From Roseateles sp. (GTDB taxonomy: Bacteria > Pseudomonadota > Gammaproteobacteria > Burkholderiales > Burkholderiaceae_C): a stretch of 64,000 nucleotides of DNA. Shown here in pieces: positions 24,552-36,205 of this stretch (position 1 is the stretch's first letter; the number at the start of each line of letters is the position of its first letter). The notes beneath the pieces are model-generated. The model did no database searches. It was not told the DNA's origin and saw only the letters and a program-made list of their open reading frames with translations. The position numbers and the translations under genes were made by a program. The DNA lies in NCBI GenBank assembly GCA_019234295.1, contig JAFALK010000012.1, positions 35,669-99,668 of the forward strand. The letters run 5' to 3'.

Positions 24552-25532
24552 ATGCAATACCGCCGCCTCGGCCGCTCCGGCCTGCAAGTTTCCGAGCTCT
24601 CGCTGGGCTCCTGGGTCACGTATCACAACCAGGTGGACGTGAAAAACGCGGCCGAGATGCTGGCCGCGGCCTTCGATGCGGGCGTGAACTTCTTCGACAA
24701 CGCCGAGGTCTATGCCGGTGGCAAGAGCGAGGAGATCATGGGCGCGGCGATCCGCCAGCTCGGCTGGGCGCGCCACCGCTATGTCGTGTCCACCAAGTTC
24801 TTCTGGGGCATCGACAACGCCGGCACCGGCATCAACTTCAAGAACACGCTGAACCGCAAGTACCTGCTGGGCTCGATCGACGCCTCGCTCCAGCGTCTGG
24901 GCCTGGAGTATGTCGACCTGGCTTACTGCCACCGCCCCGATCCCAACACGCCCGTGGAGGAGACCGTGTGGGCCATGCACGACATCGTGGCGCGCGGCAA
25001 GGCGCTGTATTGGGGCACGAGCGAGTGGAGCGCCGAGGAGATCCGCGCCGCTTGGGAGATTGCCGAACGCCATCACCTGCACAAGCCCGTGATGGAGCAG
25101 CCGCAGTACCACCTGTTCCACCGCAACAAGGTGGAGAAGGAATTCGCGCGGCTCTACGAGGAATGCGGCCTGGGTCTGACGACCTGGAGCCCGCTGGCCT
25201 CGGGCCTGCTCACTGGCAAGTACAAGAGCGGCATTCCCGCCGGTTCGCGCGGCTCGCTGGAGTCCATGAGCTGGATCCAGGAGCAACTGCTGCACCCGGC
25301 ACGCAACGCGGCGGTCGCCAAGCTGGAGGGCATTGCGGCCGAGCTCGGCTGCAATGTGGCCCAGTTGGCCATCGCCTGGGTCAACAAGAACCCGCGCGTG
25401 TCCACGGTCATCCTGGGCGCGAGCAAGGTCTCGCAGCTGCAGGACAACCTCAAGGCCTTGGCCGTCACGCCCAAGCTCACACCCGAGGTGCTGGCGCGCA
25501 TGGACGAGATCTGCCTGCCCCTGAGCCAGTAA
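24552..25532 (+). CDS. Aldo/keto reductase (potassium-channel beta-subunit-like)
   Basis: A 326-residue TIM-barrel NADPH oxidoreductase. The catalytic tetrad is visible: D and Y in [15 protein letters not shown] in VSTKFFWG and H in AYCHRPDP. The C-terminal [15 protein letters not shown] motif binds the cofactor phosphate. The sequence resembles the Kv-beta/YghZ branch, which reduces a wide range of aldehydes and ketones including methylglyoxal. The ATG at 24,552 is the first in frame and the length is normal. The next gene starts 24 bases downstream, so the two may be co-transcribed. Confidence 0.87.
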   Translation: MQYRRLGRSGLQVSELSLGSWVTYHNQVDVKNAAEMLAAAFDAGVNFFDNAEVYAGGKSEEIMGAAIRQLGWARHRYVVSTKFFWGIDNAGTGINFKNTLNRKYLLGSIDASLQRLGLEYVDLAYCHRPDPNTPVEETVWAMHDIVARGKALYWGTSEWSAEEIRAAWEIAERHHLHKPVMEQPQYHLFHRNKVEKEFARLYEECGLGLTTWSPLASGLLTGKYKSGIPAGSRGSLESMSWIQEQLLHPARNAAVAKLEGIAAELGCNVAQLAIAWVNKNPRVSTVILGASKVSQLQDNLKALAVTPKLTPEVLARMDEICLPLSQ

Positions 25533-25556
25533 GCGAGCCATTTGCCCTTGCTCCTA

Positions 25557-28500
25557 ATGCCCTGTTTGCGCAGGTTCGCGTGCATCCTGATCCTGGTCCC
25601 GCTGCTGGCGGGCCCCAAGGCAGGGGCGACCGAGCTTCCCCTGCGGGCTCCACCACGCTTCGAATCGGTCGCTACCGAGAAGCAGCTTCAGCAAAACGTG
25701 ATCACCGCTCTGACGCGGGACCGCTCGGGCCTGCTCTGGGTCGGCGTGAGCAACGGCTTGTTGCGTTTTGACGGCGTCGAGTTCCAGCCCATCTCGCGCG
25801 ACCTGGCGCGAGACAGCGGCGCGGGCGAGCGACCTGTGGGCCAGGTGCGCTCGCTGCTGGCCGCGCGCGACGGCTGGCTCTGGGTGGGCACGGAGAGCAA
25901 CGGCTTGCTGGGCTTGAATCCGGAGACTGCCGATCTCAAGGAATACCGGCACCGCAAGGAGGAAGGCGCCGGACTGGCGGCCGGCGCCTTGCGCGCGCTG
26001 GCAGAGGACCGCGACGGCGGCATCTGGGTTGGCACCTTCGGCCAGGGCCTGCAACGCTTGGACCCTGCAAGCGGCCGCTTCGAGACCTTCCGCAAGGAGC
26101 AAGGCCTCTCCGATGACCGCATCCAGTCCCTGCTGGTGGATCGTCACGGCACGTTGTGGGTCGGCACCTGGCGCGGGCTGGTGCGCCGCGCGGCCGGCGA
26201 CACTCGCTTCCGGGCTGTGGCGCCGCAGCTCGATGGCCAGCTGATCTGGTCCCTGCTCGAAGCGCCCGATGGCCGCATCTGGGCCGGCTCGCGCCAGGGC
26301 GGTTTGGTGCAGGTTGAGGCCGATGGCAGCCGCGTGAACGCGCTCGACCAGGGCGGCCCGATGATTCTCTCCATGGCTGAGGCCGGCACGGGCCGTATCT
26401 GGGTGGGCCGCGTCAACGGCGTGGAGGAGCGCGACACCGCGGGCACGCTGCTGCGCCGCATCCAGCGCAATCCCTTGCGCCGCGCCAGCCTCGGCGACGA
26501 TCGCGTGCAGGTCATGAGCCACGACCCGGCCGGCGGCGTCTGGGTGGCGAGTTATGGCGGCGGCCTGCAGCGCTTTGACACGCGCAACAAGTCGCTGTGG
26601 GTGCTGCAGAGCGAAGCCGGCCAGGGGCGCCCCGGTGAGGAGATCAATGCACGCAGCCTGGTCGAGCTCGACAACGGCGAGATCTGGATCGGTACGCACA
26701 CCGAGGGCGTGCTCATCCTCGACGCCGGCCTGCAACTGCGTCGCGTGCTGCCCAATGTGCAGGGCGGCATCGGCGACAGCGGCGTGACCGGGCTGGCGCA
26801 AACGCGCGATGGCTCCATCTGGCTCGGCGTGGACAACGGCGCGGGCGTGTTCCGGCTGGACCGCCGCGGCCGCATGCTGGAGCACCTCAAGCCCGGCGAG
26901 GGGGGGGTGCGGCGCTTGCTGGCCGGCGCCGATGGCGGACTGTGGATCGCCACGCAGGACGGCCTCTACCGCCAGTACAAGGGGCAGCTTGAGCGCCTCA
27001 TGCTTGAGGGCGGGGCACCCCTGCGCGCCAGCGTCAACACCGTGGTCGAGTCGCCCGGTGGCGGGCTCTGGGTCGGCTCGGAATCCGGCCTCTACCGCCT
27101 CGAGCCGGGTGCGAGCACGCTGCGCAAGGTTGAATCCGCGCCGGGCCAGGGCCTGGCCTATCAGGGCGTGGTCGGCCTGCTGCTCGACAGCCGAGGCACG
27201 CTCTGGGTGGACACGACCTTCGGCCTGCACAGGCTGCAGACGTGGGACGGCCGCCAGGCGGCCTTCGAACGCGTCAGCGAGCGCCTGGGCGTGGGCGGCA
27301 ATGCCTTCGGCGCCAACCTGCTCGAAGACCGCCGCGGCCGCATCTGGACCCAGCACGCGGTCTACGACCCCGAGCAACAGCAGGTGCAGATCCTCGGCGC
27401 TGCCGACGGCGTGGACTTCGGCACCTCCTGGTTCCGGGCCTATGTGCACCTTCGCGACGGCCGCATGCTTTTTGGCGGCAGCAAGGGTGTGCTCGTGGCC
27501 CAGCCCGAGGCCTTCGAGCGCTGGACCTACGAGCCGCCAGTGGTGGCCACCAATCTGCGCATCGACGGCCAAGCGCGGCCGCTGGCCCTGCTGCGCGAAG
27601 GCCTGAGTCTGCCTCCCGAGGAACACGGCTTTCGCATTGACTTCGCGGCCCTGGACTACAGCGATCCGGCTTCGAGCCACTACGCCTATCGCCTGCAGGG
27701 CCTGGACGATCGCTGGACGCCCGCCAGCCCGCAATCGCGCAGCGTGGCCTACGGCTCACTGGCGCCGGGCCACTACCGGCTCCAGGTGCGCGCCACCAAC
27801 CGCGCCGGCCTGTGGAGCAAGCAGCAGCTGGACCTGCCCATCGAGGTATTGCCGGCTTGGTGGCAGACCGGCTGGGCGCGCGCGCTCTTCGTGATCGCCG
27901 GGCTGGGCGCGCTCTGGGGCGTGGCGCAGCTGCGCACGGTCTACCTGCGCAGCCGCCGCGCAGCGCTCGAGGCCATGGTGGCGGAGCGCACGCAAGAGCT
28001 CGAGCAGATGGCGGCGGCTCTCGAGGAGGCCAGCCTTGGCGACGCGCTGACGGGTCTGCGCAACCGGCGCTTTTTCGCGCTCAACATCGATGCCGACGTG
28101 GCCCTGGCGCTGCGCCACCACGAGGGCCCGTCCCGGCATGCCGAGGATGGCGACCTGATCTTCTTCCTGCTCGACATCGACGACTTCAAGCAGGTCAACG
28201 ACCGCCACGGCCACGCCGCCGGCGACGCGCTGCTGCGCCAGATGCGGGAGCGGTTGATGTCCGTCTTCCGCGAGTCCGACTACCTCGTGCGCTGGGGTGG
28301 CGAGGAGTTCCTCGTGCTGGCGCGCGCCAGCACGCGCGCACACGCTGCCGAACTTGCCGAGCGTGCGCGCAGCGCCGTGGCCGCCCGCCACTTCGAGACC
28401 GACACGGGAGCGCAGCTCCAGGTGAGCTGCTCGATCGGCTTCAGCTGCTTCCCGCTTTCTCCGGAAGCACCGCGCGCACTCGACTGGAACGCTTCGCTCA

Positions 28501-28661
28501 ACCTCGCCGACGCTGCGCTCTACGAAGCCAAGAACAACGGCCGCAACGCCTGGTTCGGCGTGCTCAGCGCTTCGGGCGCGGTGGCGGCGAAACTGCGTGA
28601 AGGCCCGGCCCATCCGGCAGCCTGGCTGGCCACTGGGGCGCTGGAGACGGTGCGAAGCTAA
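25557..28661 (+). CDS. Membrane diguanylate cyclase with periplasmic two-component propeller sensor
   Basis: A 1034-residue protein. A signal peptide is followed by about twelve propeller blades (GLLWVGVSNGLLRFDG-like units) to about residue 640, a Y_Y_Y domain, one membrane helix near 780, a short coiled coil and a C-terminal GGDEF domain (about 835-1010). The active loop is GGEEF; RESD, five residues before it, is an intact I-site (RxxD), so the enzyme should make cyclic di-GMP and be inhibited by it. The propeller presumably senses a periplasmic ligand. ATG 25,557 is preferred over TTG 25,542. The stop overlaps the stop of the opposing cyclase gene. Confidence 0.88.
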   Translation: MPCLRRFACILILVPLLAGPKAGATELPLRAPPRFESVATEKQLQQNVITALTRDRSGLLWVGVSNGLLRFDGVEFQPISRDLARDSGAGERPVGQVRSLLAARDGWLWVGTESNGLLGLNPETADLKEYRHRKEEGAGLAAGALRALAEDRDGGIWVGTFGQGLQRLDPASGRFETFRKEQGLSDDRIQSLLVDRHGTLWVGTWRGLVRRAAGDTRFRAVAPQLDGQLIWSLLEAPDGRIWAGSRQGGLVQVEADGSRVNALDQGGPMILSMAEAGTGRIWVGRVNGVEERDTAGTLLRRIQRNPLRRASLGDDRVQVMSHDPAGGVWVASYGGGLQRFDTRNKSLWVLQSEAGQGRPGEEINARSLVELDNGEIWIGTHTEGVLILDAGLQLRRVLPNVQGGIGDSGVTGLAQTRDGSIWLGVDNGAGVFRLDRRGRMLEHLKPGEGGVRRLLAGADGGLWIATQDGLYRQYKGQLERLMLEGGAPLRASVNTVVESPGGGLWVGSESGLYRLEPGASTLRKVESAPGQGLAYQGVVGLLLDSRGTLWVDTTFGLHRLQTWDGRQAAFERVSERLGVGGNAFGANLLEDRRGRIWTQHAVYDPEQQQVQILGAADGVDFGTSWFRAYVHLRDGRMLFGGSKGVLVAQPEAFERWTYEPPVVATNLRIDGQARPLALLREGLSLPPEEHGFRIDFAALDYSDPASSHYAYRLQGLDDRWTPASPQSRSVAYGSLAPGHYRLQVRATNRAGLWSKQQLDLPIEVLPAWWQTGWARALFVIAGLGALWGVAQLRTVYLRSRRAALEAMVAERTQELEQMAAALEEASLGDALTGLRNRRFFALNIDADVALALRHHEGPSRHAEDGDLIFFLLDIDDFKQVNDRHGHAAGDALLRQMRERLMSVFRESDYLVRWGGEEFLVLARASTRAHAAELAERARSAVAARHFETDTGAQLQVSCSIGFSCFPLSPEAPRALDWNASLNLADAALYEAKNNGRNAWFGVLSASGAVAAKLREGPAHPAAWLATGALETVRS

Positions 28662-30025
28662 ACCGCTGTCTCGATGCGATTGCGCCCCTGCGCCTTGGCC
28701 TGGTAGAGCGCCAGGTCCGCCTGGGCCAGCCACTGGGCCGGCGAGCTGCCCGAGTCGGCCTGCACGCTGATCAAGCCCATGGACAGCGTCACGTGGTCCG
28801 CGATGGGCGAGTTCTCGTGGCGGATGTCGGCTTCGCGCACGGACTGCATGACGCGCTGCGCCACGGCCAGCGCGCCCTCGCGATCGGTCTGGGGCAGAAG
28901 CAGGACGAACTCCTCGCCGCCGTAGCGCGCGGCCAGGTCGCTCGGCCGCGCGGCGCTGGCGAGCAGCAGCCGCGCCACCTGGCGCAGGCACTCGTCGCCG
29001 GCCGGGTGACCGTAGTGGTCGTTGTAGAGCTTGAAGTGATCCACGTCCATCAACAGCAGGCTCATGGGCTCCTTGGATCGCAGGGCACGCCGCCATTCAT
29101 CCTCGAGGCGCTGCATCAGCAGGCGCCGGTTTGCCAGCTCGGTCAGCGCGTCGGTGGTGGACAGGCGCAGCAGCTGTTCGTTGGCGTGCTGCAGCTCAAG
29201 TTCGAAGCGCTTGCGCTCGGTGATGTCGGTCAGCACGGCGACGAAGAGGCGGTCACCATGGGTGCGGACCTCGGCCAGGGCGAGCTGCACGGTCAGCTCG
29301 CGGCCGCTCTTGTGCAGGACCGGGAACTCGCGCTGCTGGTCGAGCAACTCGCGCTCCTCGCGCTCCATGACCATCTGCAGCAGGCTCTTGACGACGGCGC
29401 GCAACGGCACGTCCACGAGCATGGCGACTTCCTGGTCCACCAGCTCGTTCTCGCCATAGCCCAGCATGCGCTCCGTGGCCGGGTTCGCGCTGCGGATCAG
29501 GCCGTGCGAGTCGACGGTGAGGATGGCCACGCCGGCCCGGCCGATGATGGCCTGCAGCTGGGCCTGGCTGGCCTTGAGGGCGCGCTCCTTGGCAATGAGT
29601 TCGCTGACGTCGGAGCGCAGCGCGGCGAGGCCGCCGCTGGCCGTGCGGCGCTCGTGCACGCGCACCCAGCGGCCGTCGTGCAGGGCCTGGAGCCAAGGCT
29701 CGCCGGGGGTGTCGCGGCTCAACAGGCGCTCACGGATCCAGTCCTCTTCGCGGCCGACGGCGGCGGGGATCTCGCCGATGTCCGTGGCGGCGCGCAAGAT
29801 CTGCTCGAACGTGTCGCCGATCTTCCAGGTCGAACTGCTGCGGTACAGGCGCCGGTAGGCCTGATTGCAGATCAGCATGCGGTCGTCCTTGTCGAACAGG
29901 GCGAAGCCCTCGTCCAGAGCCTCGATGCTCTCGCGCAGCATGCGCACCTCGCGGCGGCAAGCCCAGAAGCGCCACCCGGACAGTGCCAGCAGCGCGGCAG
30001 CGACGAGGCTGGCAATGGCAATCAT
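28658..30025 (-). CDS. PAS-domain diguanylate cyclase
   Basis: A 455-residue protein with an N-terminal membrane helix (1-22), a PAS-like domain starting at [19 protein letters not shown], a second PAS domain ([26 protein letters not shown], about 145-265, ending in the PAC segment [11 protein letters not shown]) and a GGDEF domain (about 290-450). The catalytic loop is GGEEF and RPSD, five residues earlier, is an I-site, so cyclic di-GMP synthesis with feedback inhibition is expected. ATG 30,025 starts at the membrane helix; an ATG at 30,094 would add 23 Arg-rich residues. It converges on the propeller cyclase with a four-base CTAA overlap of stops and diverges from tkt. Confidence 0.86.
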   Translation of the reverse strand: MIAIASLVAAALLALSGWRFWACRREVRMLRESIEALDEGFALFDKDDRMLICNQAYRRLYRSSSTWKIGDTFEQILRAATDIGEIPAAVGREEDWIRERLLSRDTPGEPWLQALHDGRWVRVHERRTASGGLAALRSDVSELIAKERALKASQAQLQAIIGRAGVAILTVDSHGLIRSANPATERMLGYGENELVDQEVAMLVDVPLRAVVKSLLQMVMEREERELLDQQREFPVLHKSGRELTVQLALAEVRTHGDRLFVAVLTDITERKRFELELQHANEQLLRLSTTDALTELANRRLLMQRLEDEWRRALRSKEPMSLLLMDVDHFKLYNDHYGHPAGDECLRQVARLLLASAARPSDLAARYGGEEFVLLLPQTDREGALAVAQRVMQSVREADIRHENSPIADHVTLSMGLISVQADSGSSPAQWLAQADLALYQAKAQGRNRIETAV

Positions 30026-30156
30026 GCTTGTCGTTTTGCGGAGGCCCTGGGGCCGGGATTCTTCCAGGGCTCGGCGCCGCGCCCATCGGGGCAAATCCCA
30101 GGCACCCCTTAAAATCGCGAGTTTCGCCCCCTCTTTCCTTCAGAAAGCCTGCAGCC

Positions 30157-32205
30157 ATGTCCGCTTTGCCCGCCGTCGCTCCTGCCTCTTCCACCCAGAT
30201 GGCCAACGCCATCCGCGCGCTCGCGATGGACGCCGTTCAGCAGGCCAATTCGGGCCACCCGGGTGCGCCCATGGGCATGGCCGACATCGCCGTGGCCCTG
30301 TGGAAGCGCCACCTGCGCCACAACCCGGTCAACCCGACCTGGGCCGACCGCGACCGCTTCGTGCTCTCCAACGGCCACGGCTCCATGCTGATCTACGCCT
30401 TGCTGCACCTCACGGGTTACGACCTGCCGATGGCCGAGCTGAAGAACTTCCGCCAGCTGCACAGCAAGACCCCGGGCCACCCCGAGGTGGGCATCACCCC
30501 CGGCGTGGAAACCACCACCGGCCCGCTGGGCCAGGGCGTGACGAACGCCGTGGGCCTGGCCCTGGCTGAGAAGCTGTTGGCCAAGGAGTTCAACCGCGAA
30601 GGCCACGACATCGTCGACCACCACACCTATGTCTTCCTTGGCGACGGCTGCCTGATGGAGGGCATCAGCCACGAGGCCTGCGCCCTGGCCGGCGCCTGGC
30701 AGCTGAACAAGCTGATCGCCATCTACGACGACAACGGCATCTCGATTGACGGCAAGGTCCAGCCCTGGTTCATCGACAACACCGCCAAGCGTTTCGAGGC
30801 CTATGGCTGGAACGTGATTGGCCCGGTGGACGGCCACAACGTGGACGCCGTGGACACCGCCATCTCCAAGGCCAAGCAAAGCGCCACCAAGCCCACGCTG
30901 ATCATCGCCAAGACGCAGATTGGCAAGGGCTCGCCCAACCGCGCCGGCACGGCCAAAGCCCACGGTGAGGCCCTGGGCGCTGAGGAAATCAAACTGACCC
31001 GCGAAGCGCTGGGCTGGGACTACGAGCCCTTCGTCGTTCCCGAGGAGGTCTATGCCGCCTGGGATGCCAAGACGGAAGGCGCCAACCTCGAGGCCGACTG
31101 GGAGGTCCAGTTCGACGCCTACTCCGAAGCCCACCCCGAGCTGGCCGCCGAGTTCGCGCGCCGCATGGCCGGCGTGATGCCCGAGAACTTCGCGCAGATC
31201 GCGGTGGACGCCGTCATCCAGGCGCAGACCGAAGGCCAGACCGTCGCCAGCCGCAAGGCCAGCCAGCTCGCGCTGGAAGCCTTCACAGCCAAGCTGCCCG
31301 AACTGCTCGGCGGCAGCGCCGACCTGACCGGCTCCAACCTGACCAACACCAAGAGCACGCCCCCGCTGCGCTTCGAGAACGGCGTGAGCAACGGCGGCCG
31401 CCACATCAACTACGGCGTGCGCGAGTTCGGCATGGCCGCCATCATGAACGGCATCGCCTTGCACGGCGGCTACATCCCCTACGGTGGCACCTTCCTGACC
31501 TTCTCGGACTACAGCCGCAATGCCATCCGCATGGCCGCGCTGATGAAGCAGCGCGTCATCCACGTCTTCACGCACGACTCCATCGGTCTCGGCGAAGACG
31601 GCCCCACGCACCAGTCCATCGAGCATGTGGCCTCGCTGCGCCTGATCCCGGGCCTGGACGTCTGGAGACCGGCCGACACAACCGAGACGGTCGTTGCCTG
31701 GACCATGGCCATCGGCAACGCCCAGCGCCCCAGTGCCCTGGCCCTGTCGCGCCAGAACCTCCCCTTCCTGGCCAAGACCAATGTGGACGAGATCTGCAAG
31801 GGCGGCTACGTGCTGTCCGAGCCGGCTGACATTGGAGTGAAGGGCAAGGCCCGCGCCGTGATCATCGCGACCGGATCTGAAGTGCAGCACGCCATCGGCG
31901 CGCAAAAGCTGCTGGCCGAGGCTGGCATTCCGGTGCGCGTGGTCTCCATGCCCTCGACGAACGTCTTCGACCGCCAGGACAAGGCCTACAAGGACTCCGT
32001 ACTGCCCGCCGGCCTGCCCCGCGTGGCCGTTGAAATGGGCGTCAGCGACGGCTGGTGGAAGTACGGCTGCGCGGCCGTGGTCGGCATCGACACCTACGGC
32101 GAATCGGCCCCGGGCCCGGTGCTGTTCAAGCATTTCGGCTTCACGGCGGAAAACGTGGCGGATACGGTCAAGGTGGCGGTCGGCGCTGCTCGGCTCAAGG
32201 GCTGA
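30157..32205 (+). CDS. tkt: Transketolase
   Basis: A 682-residue thiamine-diphosphate enzyme of the pentose-phosphate and Calvin pathways, moving two-carbon units between sugar phosphates. Visible motifs are [12 protein letters not shown] near the N-terminus, the ThDP-binding [13 protein letters not shown] (about 155-167), DDNGISIDG, and the pyrimidine-domain [21 protein letters not shown] 30,157 starts at [12 protein letters not shown] and leaves a 131-bp gap to the divergent cyclase. A TAAAAT -10-like hexamer lies at 30,110-30,115, about 42 bases upstream. It is followed by a strong terminator and then gap, a common glycolysis/pentose-phosphate pairing in this group. Confidence 0.94.
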   Translation: MSALPAVAPASSTQMANAIRALAMDAVQQANSGHPGAPMGMADIAVALWKRHLRHNPVNPTWADRDRFVLSNGHGSMLIYALLHLTGYDLPMAELKNFRQLHSKTPGHPEVGITPGVETTTGPLGQGVTNAVGLALAEKLLAKEFNREGHDIVDHHTYVFLGDGCLMEGISHEACALAGAWQLNKLIAIYDDNGISIDGKVQPWFIDNTAKRFEAYGWNVIGPVDGHNVDAVDTAISKAKQSATKPTLIIAKTQIGKGSPNRAGTAKAHGEALGAEEIKLTREALGWDYEPFVVPEEVYAAWDAKTEGANLEADWEVQFDAYSEAHPELAAEFARRMAGVMPENFAQIAVDAVIQAQTEGQTVASRKASQLALEAFTAKLPELLGGSADLTGSNLTNTKSTPPLRFENGVSNGGRHINYGVREFGMAAIMNGIALHGGYIPYGGTFLTFSDYSRNAIRMAALMKQRVIHVFTHDSIGLGEDGPTHQSIEHVASLRLIPGLDVWRPADTTETVVAWTMAIGNAQRPSALALSRQNLPFLAKTNVDEICKGGYVLSEPADIGVKGKARAVIIATGSEVQHAIGAQKLLAEAGIPVRVVSMPSTNVFDRQDKAYKDSVLPAGLPRVAVEMGVSDGWWKYGCAAVVGIDTYGESAPGPVLFKHFGFTAENVADTVKVAVGAARLKG

Positions 32206-32225
32206 TCCCTTCGCTGCTTTGTCTG

Positions 32226-32255
32226 AAAGGCAGGCCGTTCTGGCCTGCCTTTTTT
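32226..32255 (+). terminator. Rho-independent terminator after tkt
   Basis: AAAGGCAGGCC (32,226-32,236) pairs perfectly with GGCCTGCCTTT (32,242-32,252) across a five-base loop and runs into a T tract. It would separate tkt from gap. Confidence 0.9.
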
Positions 32256-32281
32256 GCTGGAAGCCACTTGATCGCCGCCTG

Positions 32282-33364
<1,083 letters not shown>

Positions 33365-33386
33365 GCGCCGCTGGCAATCCTCCAGA

Positions 33387-33411
33387 AAGCCCCGCCCAGC
33401 GGGGCTTCTTT
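33387..33411 (+). terminator. Rho-independent terminator after gap
   Basis: AAGCCCCGC (33,387-33,395) pairs perfectly with GCGGGGCTT (33,399-33,407) across a three-base CCA loop, followed by CTTT, 23 bases past the gap stop. Confidence 0.88.
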
Positions 33412-33504
33412 GTATCCAAACCCTTCGGTCTCGTTATCCATTCTTTACCGCGGCGTTTGTTTCCGGCTTCTACACTGGCGCAGCCTCACCAGGACTTCAG
33501 AGAT

Positions 33505-35559
33505 ATGCGATTTGCAGTTGTGCTCCTTCTTGCCGCGGCCCTGCTTCCCGCCAGTGCTGCCGAACCCGAAACCCAGCAGGCACGCGTGATCGTGCGCTTC
33601 AAGCCCGAAGCAGACAGCGTCAGGGTCCGGCGCATGGATGCGAGCACGGCGCGTGACCAGGTCCTCACCATCGCCGAGACCCGCGCCAGCGCGCTGGGCC
33701 AGCGCCGGGGGCTGGCGCGGGCCTTGCACAGCGGACGAGCTCTGGACGAGCGCACGCAGGTCGTCACGAGCACAGGTGTCGATTCGGGCACGCTCGCACG
33801 CCAGCTCGCCAAGGATGCCGAGGTGGAGTTCGTCGCGGTCGACCAACGCCGGCACGTGGCCGCCACGGTGCCGCCCAACGACCCCTACTACGCGGTGGGT
33901 CCCGGAGGGCAGCCGGCGGCCGGTCAGTGGTACCTCAAGGCGGCCGACAGCACCCTGGTCTCGGCCATCAATGCGCCCAATGCCTGGAACGCCGTCGGCT
34001 ACGGATCTTCCTCCATCGTCGTCGCGGTGGTCGATACCGGCGTGCGCTTCGACCATCCGGACCTGGCAGGCCAGTTCATCAGCACGACCAATACGACGAG
34101 TTTCCCGTCCGGCTTTGTGGGCTACGACTTCGTGTCCTATTCGTCCAACAGCAGCGAGGCGCTTGCTACCAACAACGAGGGTGGCAAGGGCGCCAATGGC
34201 GATGCCTCCGACCCGGGTGACTGGGTCAGCCAGTCCGACATCACGAACAACACCCTGGGCAGTGGCTGCACGAGCAGCGACGTTGGCGACAGCTCCTGGC
34301 ACGGCACGCATGTCTCCGGCCTGATCGCGGCGGCCACCAACAATGGCCTTGGCATGGCCGGCGTCGCCGGTGGCGTCAAGCTCCTGCCCGTGCGGGTGCT
34401 CGGCAAGTGCGGCGGCTACGACTCCGACATCATGGCGGGCATGCTCTGGGCCGCAGGGATCGCGGTGCCCGGCATTCCAGCCAACCCGAATCCGGCCAAG
34501 GTGCTCAATATGAGCCTTGGCGGATCGGGTAGTTGCACCGGCACGGGCTCCGGAACCTATCCCGGCACGATTGCGCAGGTTGTGGCGGCAGGCGCCAGCG
34601 TCGTCATTGCCGCGGGAAATAGCGAGGGCCAAGCGGTCGGTGTGCCGGGGAACTGCCCCGGCGTGATCACGGTGGCGGGCTTGCGCCAGGTGGGCACCAA
34701 GGTCGGCTTCTCCAGCCTAGGCTCGGCGGTGACGCTGGCAGCGCCGGGCGGCAACTGCGTGAACGTCGATGCCAACGGCAACTCCACCGGTCCTTGCCTC
34801 TACCCCATCCTCAGCACCAGCAATGCCGGCACGACGACTCCGGTGGCGGCGAGCAACTACTATGACGCGGGCTTCGGCACGAGTTACTCCACGCCCCTGG
34901 TGGCGGGCACGGTGGCGCTGATGCTGTCGGCGCGCCCGCAGCTCACGCCGACCCAGATCACGAGCCTGCTGCAGAGCACTTCGAGGGCCTTTCCCACCAC
35001 GGGAGGCTCGACGGGCATTACCGCCTGCCACGCGCCGATCAACACGACTCAGACTCAGGACGAGTGCTATTGCACGACCAGCACCTGCGGCTCGGGCATG
35101 CTGGACACCGGCGCGGCCGTGCTGGCCGCCCAGGCCCTGGCCAATGCCACGGCCAGCATCGCCAATTCGCCGAGCAGCCCGACCGTGGGCCAGACCGTTA
35201 CGCTCACCGGCAGCGCCAGCCTGGCCAGCGGCCGCAGCGTGGCGAGCTGGTCCTGGACGCTGGTGGACGGCGGCGGTGCGGTGACCGCATTCTCAGGCGC
35301 CACCAACGCCTCGACCGCGACGCTGTCGCCCTCGGCTGCCGGCACGATCTCCGTCCAGCTCACGGTCACGGACGACTGGGGCGACAGCTATTCGGCGAAG
35401 CAGTCGATCGTGGTCGCGGCCGTCAGCAGCGGATCGAGCGGCAGTTCTTCGGGGGGCGGCGGTGGTGGCGGAGCCGTCAACCCGCTTTGGCTGCTGGGCC
35501 TGATGATGGCGGCTGCTGCGCTGTGGCGCCGGCCGAGCCCGGTGCAGGATTCGAAGTAG
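33505..35559 (+). CDS. Secreted S8 subtilisin-like serine protease with GlyGly-CTERM tail
   Basis: A 684-residue exported protease: signal peptide (1-19, ASAAEP cleavage), propeptide to about 125, then the S8 catalytic domain with the Asp-His-Ser triad D177 (VVDTGVRFDHPDL), H266 (SSWHGTHVSGL) and S460 (FGTSYSTPLVAG). A beta-sandwich PKD-like module follows (about 545-640). The C-terminus is Ser/Gly-rich, then a run of seven glycines, a hydrophobic helix NPLWLLGLMMAAAALW and the basic end RRPSP: a GlyGly-CTERM sorting signal, normally cut by rhombosortase during type II secretion to the surface. A rhombosortase gene is in this window (6413-7009). The 3' end overlaps the opposing SPOR-like gene by 83 bp. 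Confidence 0.9.
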   Translation: MRFAVVLLLAAALLPASAAEPETQQARVIVRFKPEADSVRVRRMDASTARDQVLTIAETRASALGQRRGLARALHSGRALDERTQVVTSTGVDSGTLARQLAKDAEVEFVAVDQRRHVAATVPPNDPYYAVGPGGQPAAGQWYLKAADSTLVSAINAPNAWNAVGYGSSSIVVAVVDTGVRFDHPDLAGQFISTTNTTSFPSGFVGYDFVSYSSNSSEALATNNEGGKGANGDASDPGDWVSQSDITNNTLGSGCTSSDVGDSSWHGTHVSGLIAAATNNGLGMAGVAGGVKLLPVRVLGKCGGYDSDIMAGMLWAAGIAVPGIPANPNPAKVLNMSLGGSGSCTGTGSGTYPGTIAQVVAAGASVVIAAGNSEGQAVGVPGNCPGVITVAGLRQVGTKVGFSSLGSAVTLAAPGGNCVNVDANGNSTGPCLYPILSTSNAGTTTPVAASNYYDAGFGTSYSTPLVAGTVALMLSARPQLTPTQITSLLQSTSRAFPTTGGSTGITACHAPINTTQTQDECYCTTSTCGSGMLDTGAAVLAAQALANATASIANSPSSPTVGQTVTLTGSASLASGRSVASWSWTLVDGGGAVTAFSGATNASTATLSPSAAGTISVQLTVTDDWGDSYSAKQSIVVAAVSSGSSGSSSGGGGGGGAVNPLWLLGLMMAAAALWRRPSPVQDSK

Positions 35560-36205
35560 AAGGGCTGCAGTCGCGCACCTTCGCTGCCAGGTCCGTGTCG
35601 CGCAGATTGCGCAGCCGTGCCTGGAGCAGCCCGTCGGCCTGCGCGAACACGAGTTCGCTGCGCTGACCTGTGGCCTGCAGCGGCAGCACGCGCAGTCCCT
35701 TGAGGGCGCGCGCCTCGAGCTGAGCCAGCGCGGCCTGCGCGGCCCGCTCGCTGTCGTGGCGCGAGAGCACCAGGGTTGGGTCCTCTTCCGGATGGCCCTG
35801 CAGATACTCGTAGCGGATGCCAAGCTTCTTGTAGGTGTCTTCCTTGCGCGCCTGGAAGTCCTTGGTGCCGAGCCGGATCGTGGCGACGGCCCAGACCGGG
35901 GCCATGGCCTCCTGGCGCGGCGCGAAGGCATTGGCGGGCACGCCGGCCTTGACCAGGGCGGTCTGCGCGGCGCGCAGGGCCTCGGCATCGGCCAGCGGGC
36001 CCAGGACGAGGCAGCTGGTCTTTTGCAGCGCCGCACGCGCTTCCTGGCCCAGCAGGCTGACGCGCTCAGGGTTGACCTGGCGGGCCATGCGCTGCGGCTC
36101 GTGGCCGCCGTCGGCCGGCACGCCGGTCACGCCGTCGAGCCAGCCGCGCGACCAGCCAAAGAACAGCGCGTTCGCGATCGCGAGGATCAAGACGAGGGTC
36201 CGCAT
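35477..36205 (-). CDS. SPOR-domain-like membrane protein
   Basis: A 242-residue protein with one N-terminal membrane helix (about 2-20, followed by WSRGWLDG), so the bulk should face the periplasm. Two segments (about 62-115 and 130-195, including CLVLGPLADAEALRAAQTALVKAGV) have the spacing of a SPOR peptidoglycan-binding fold, which recognises denuded septal glycan. The last 27 residues are low complexity, Pro/Ala/Ser-rich, and are encoded antisense to the GlyGly-CTERM of the S8 protease. The start codon shares one base with the birA stop, so it is the last gene of a SET-birA-SPOR operon. Confidence 0.7.
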   Translation of the reverse strand: MRTLVLILAIANALFFGWSRGWLDGVTGVPADGGHEPQRMARQVNPERVSLLGQEARAALQKTSCLVLGPLADAEALRAAQTALVKAGVPANAFAPRQEAMAPVWAVATIRLGTKDFQARKEDTYKKLGIRYEYLQGHPEEDPTLVLSRHDSERAAQAALAQLEARALKGLRVLPLQATGQRSELVFAQADGLLQARLRNLRDTDLAAKVRDCSPSTSNPAPGSAGATAQQPPSSGPAAKAG

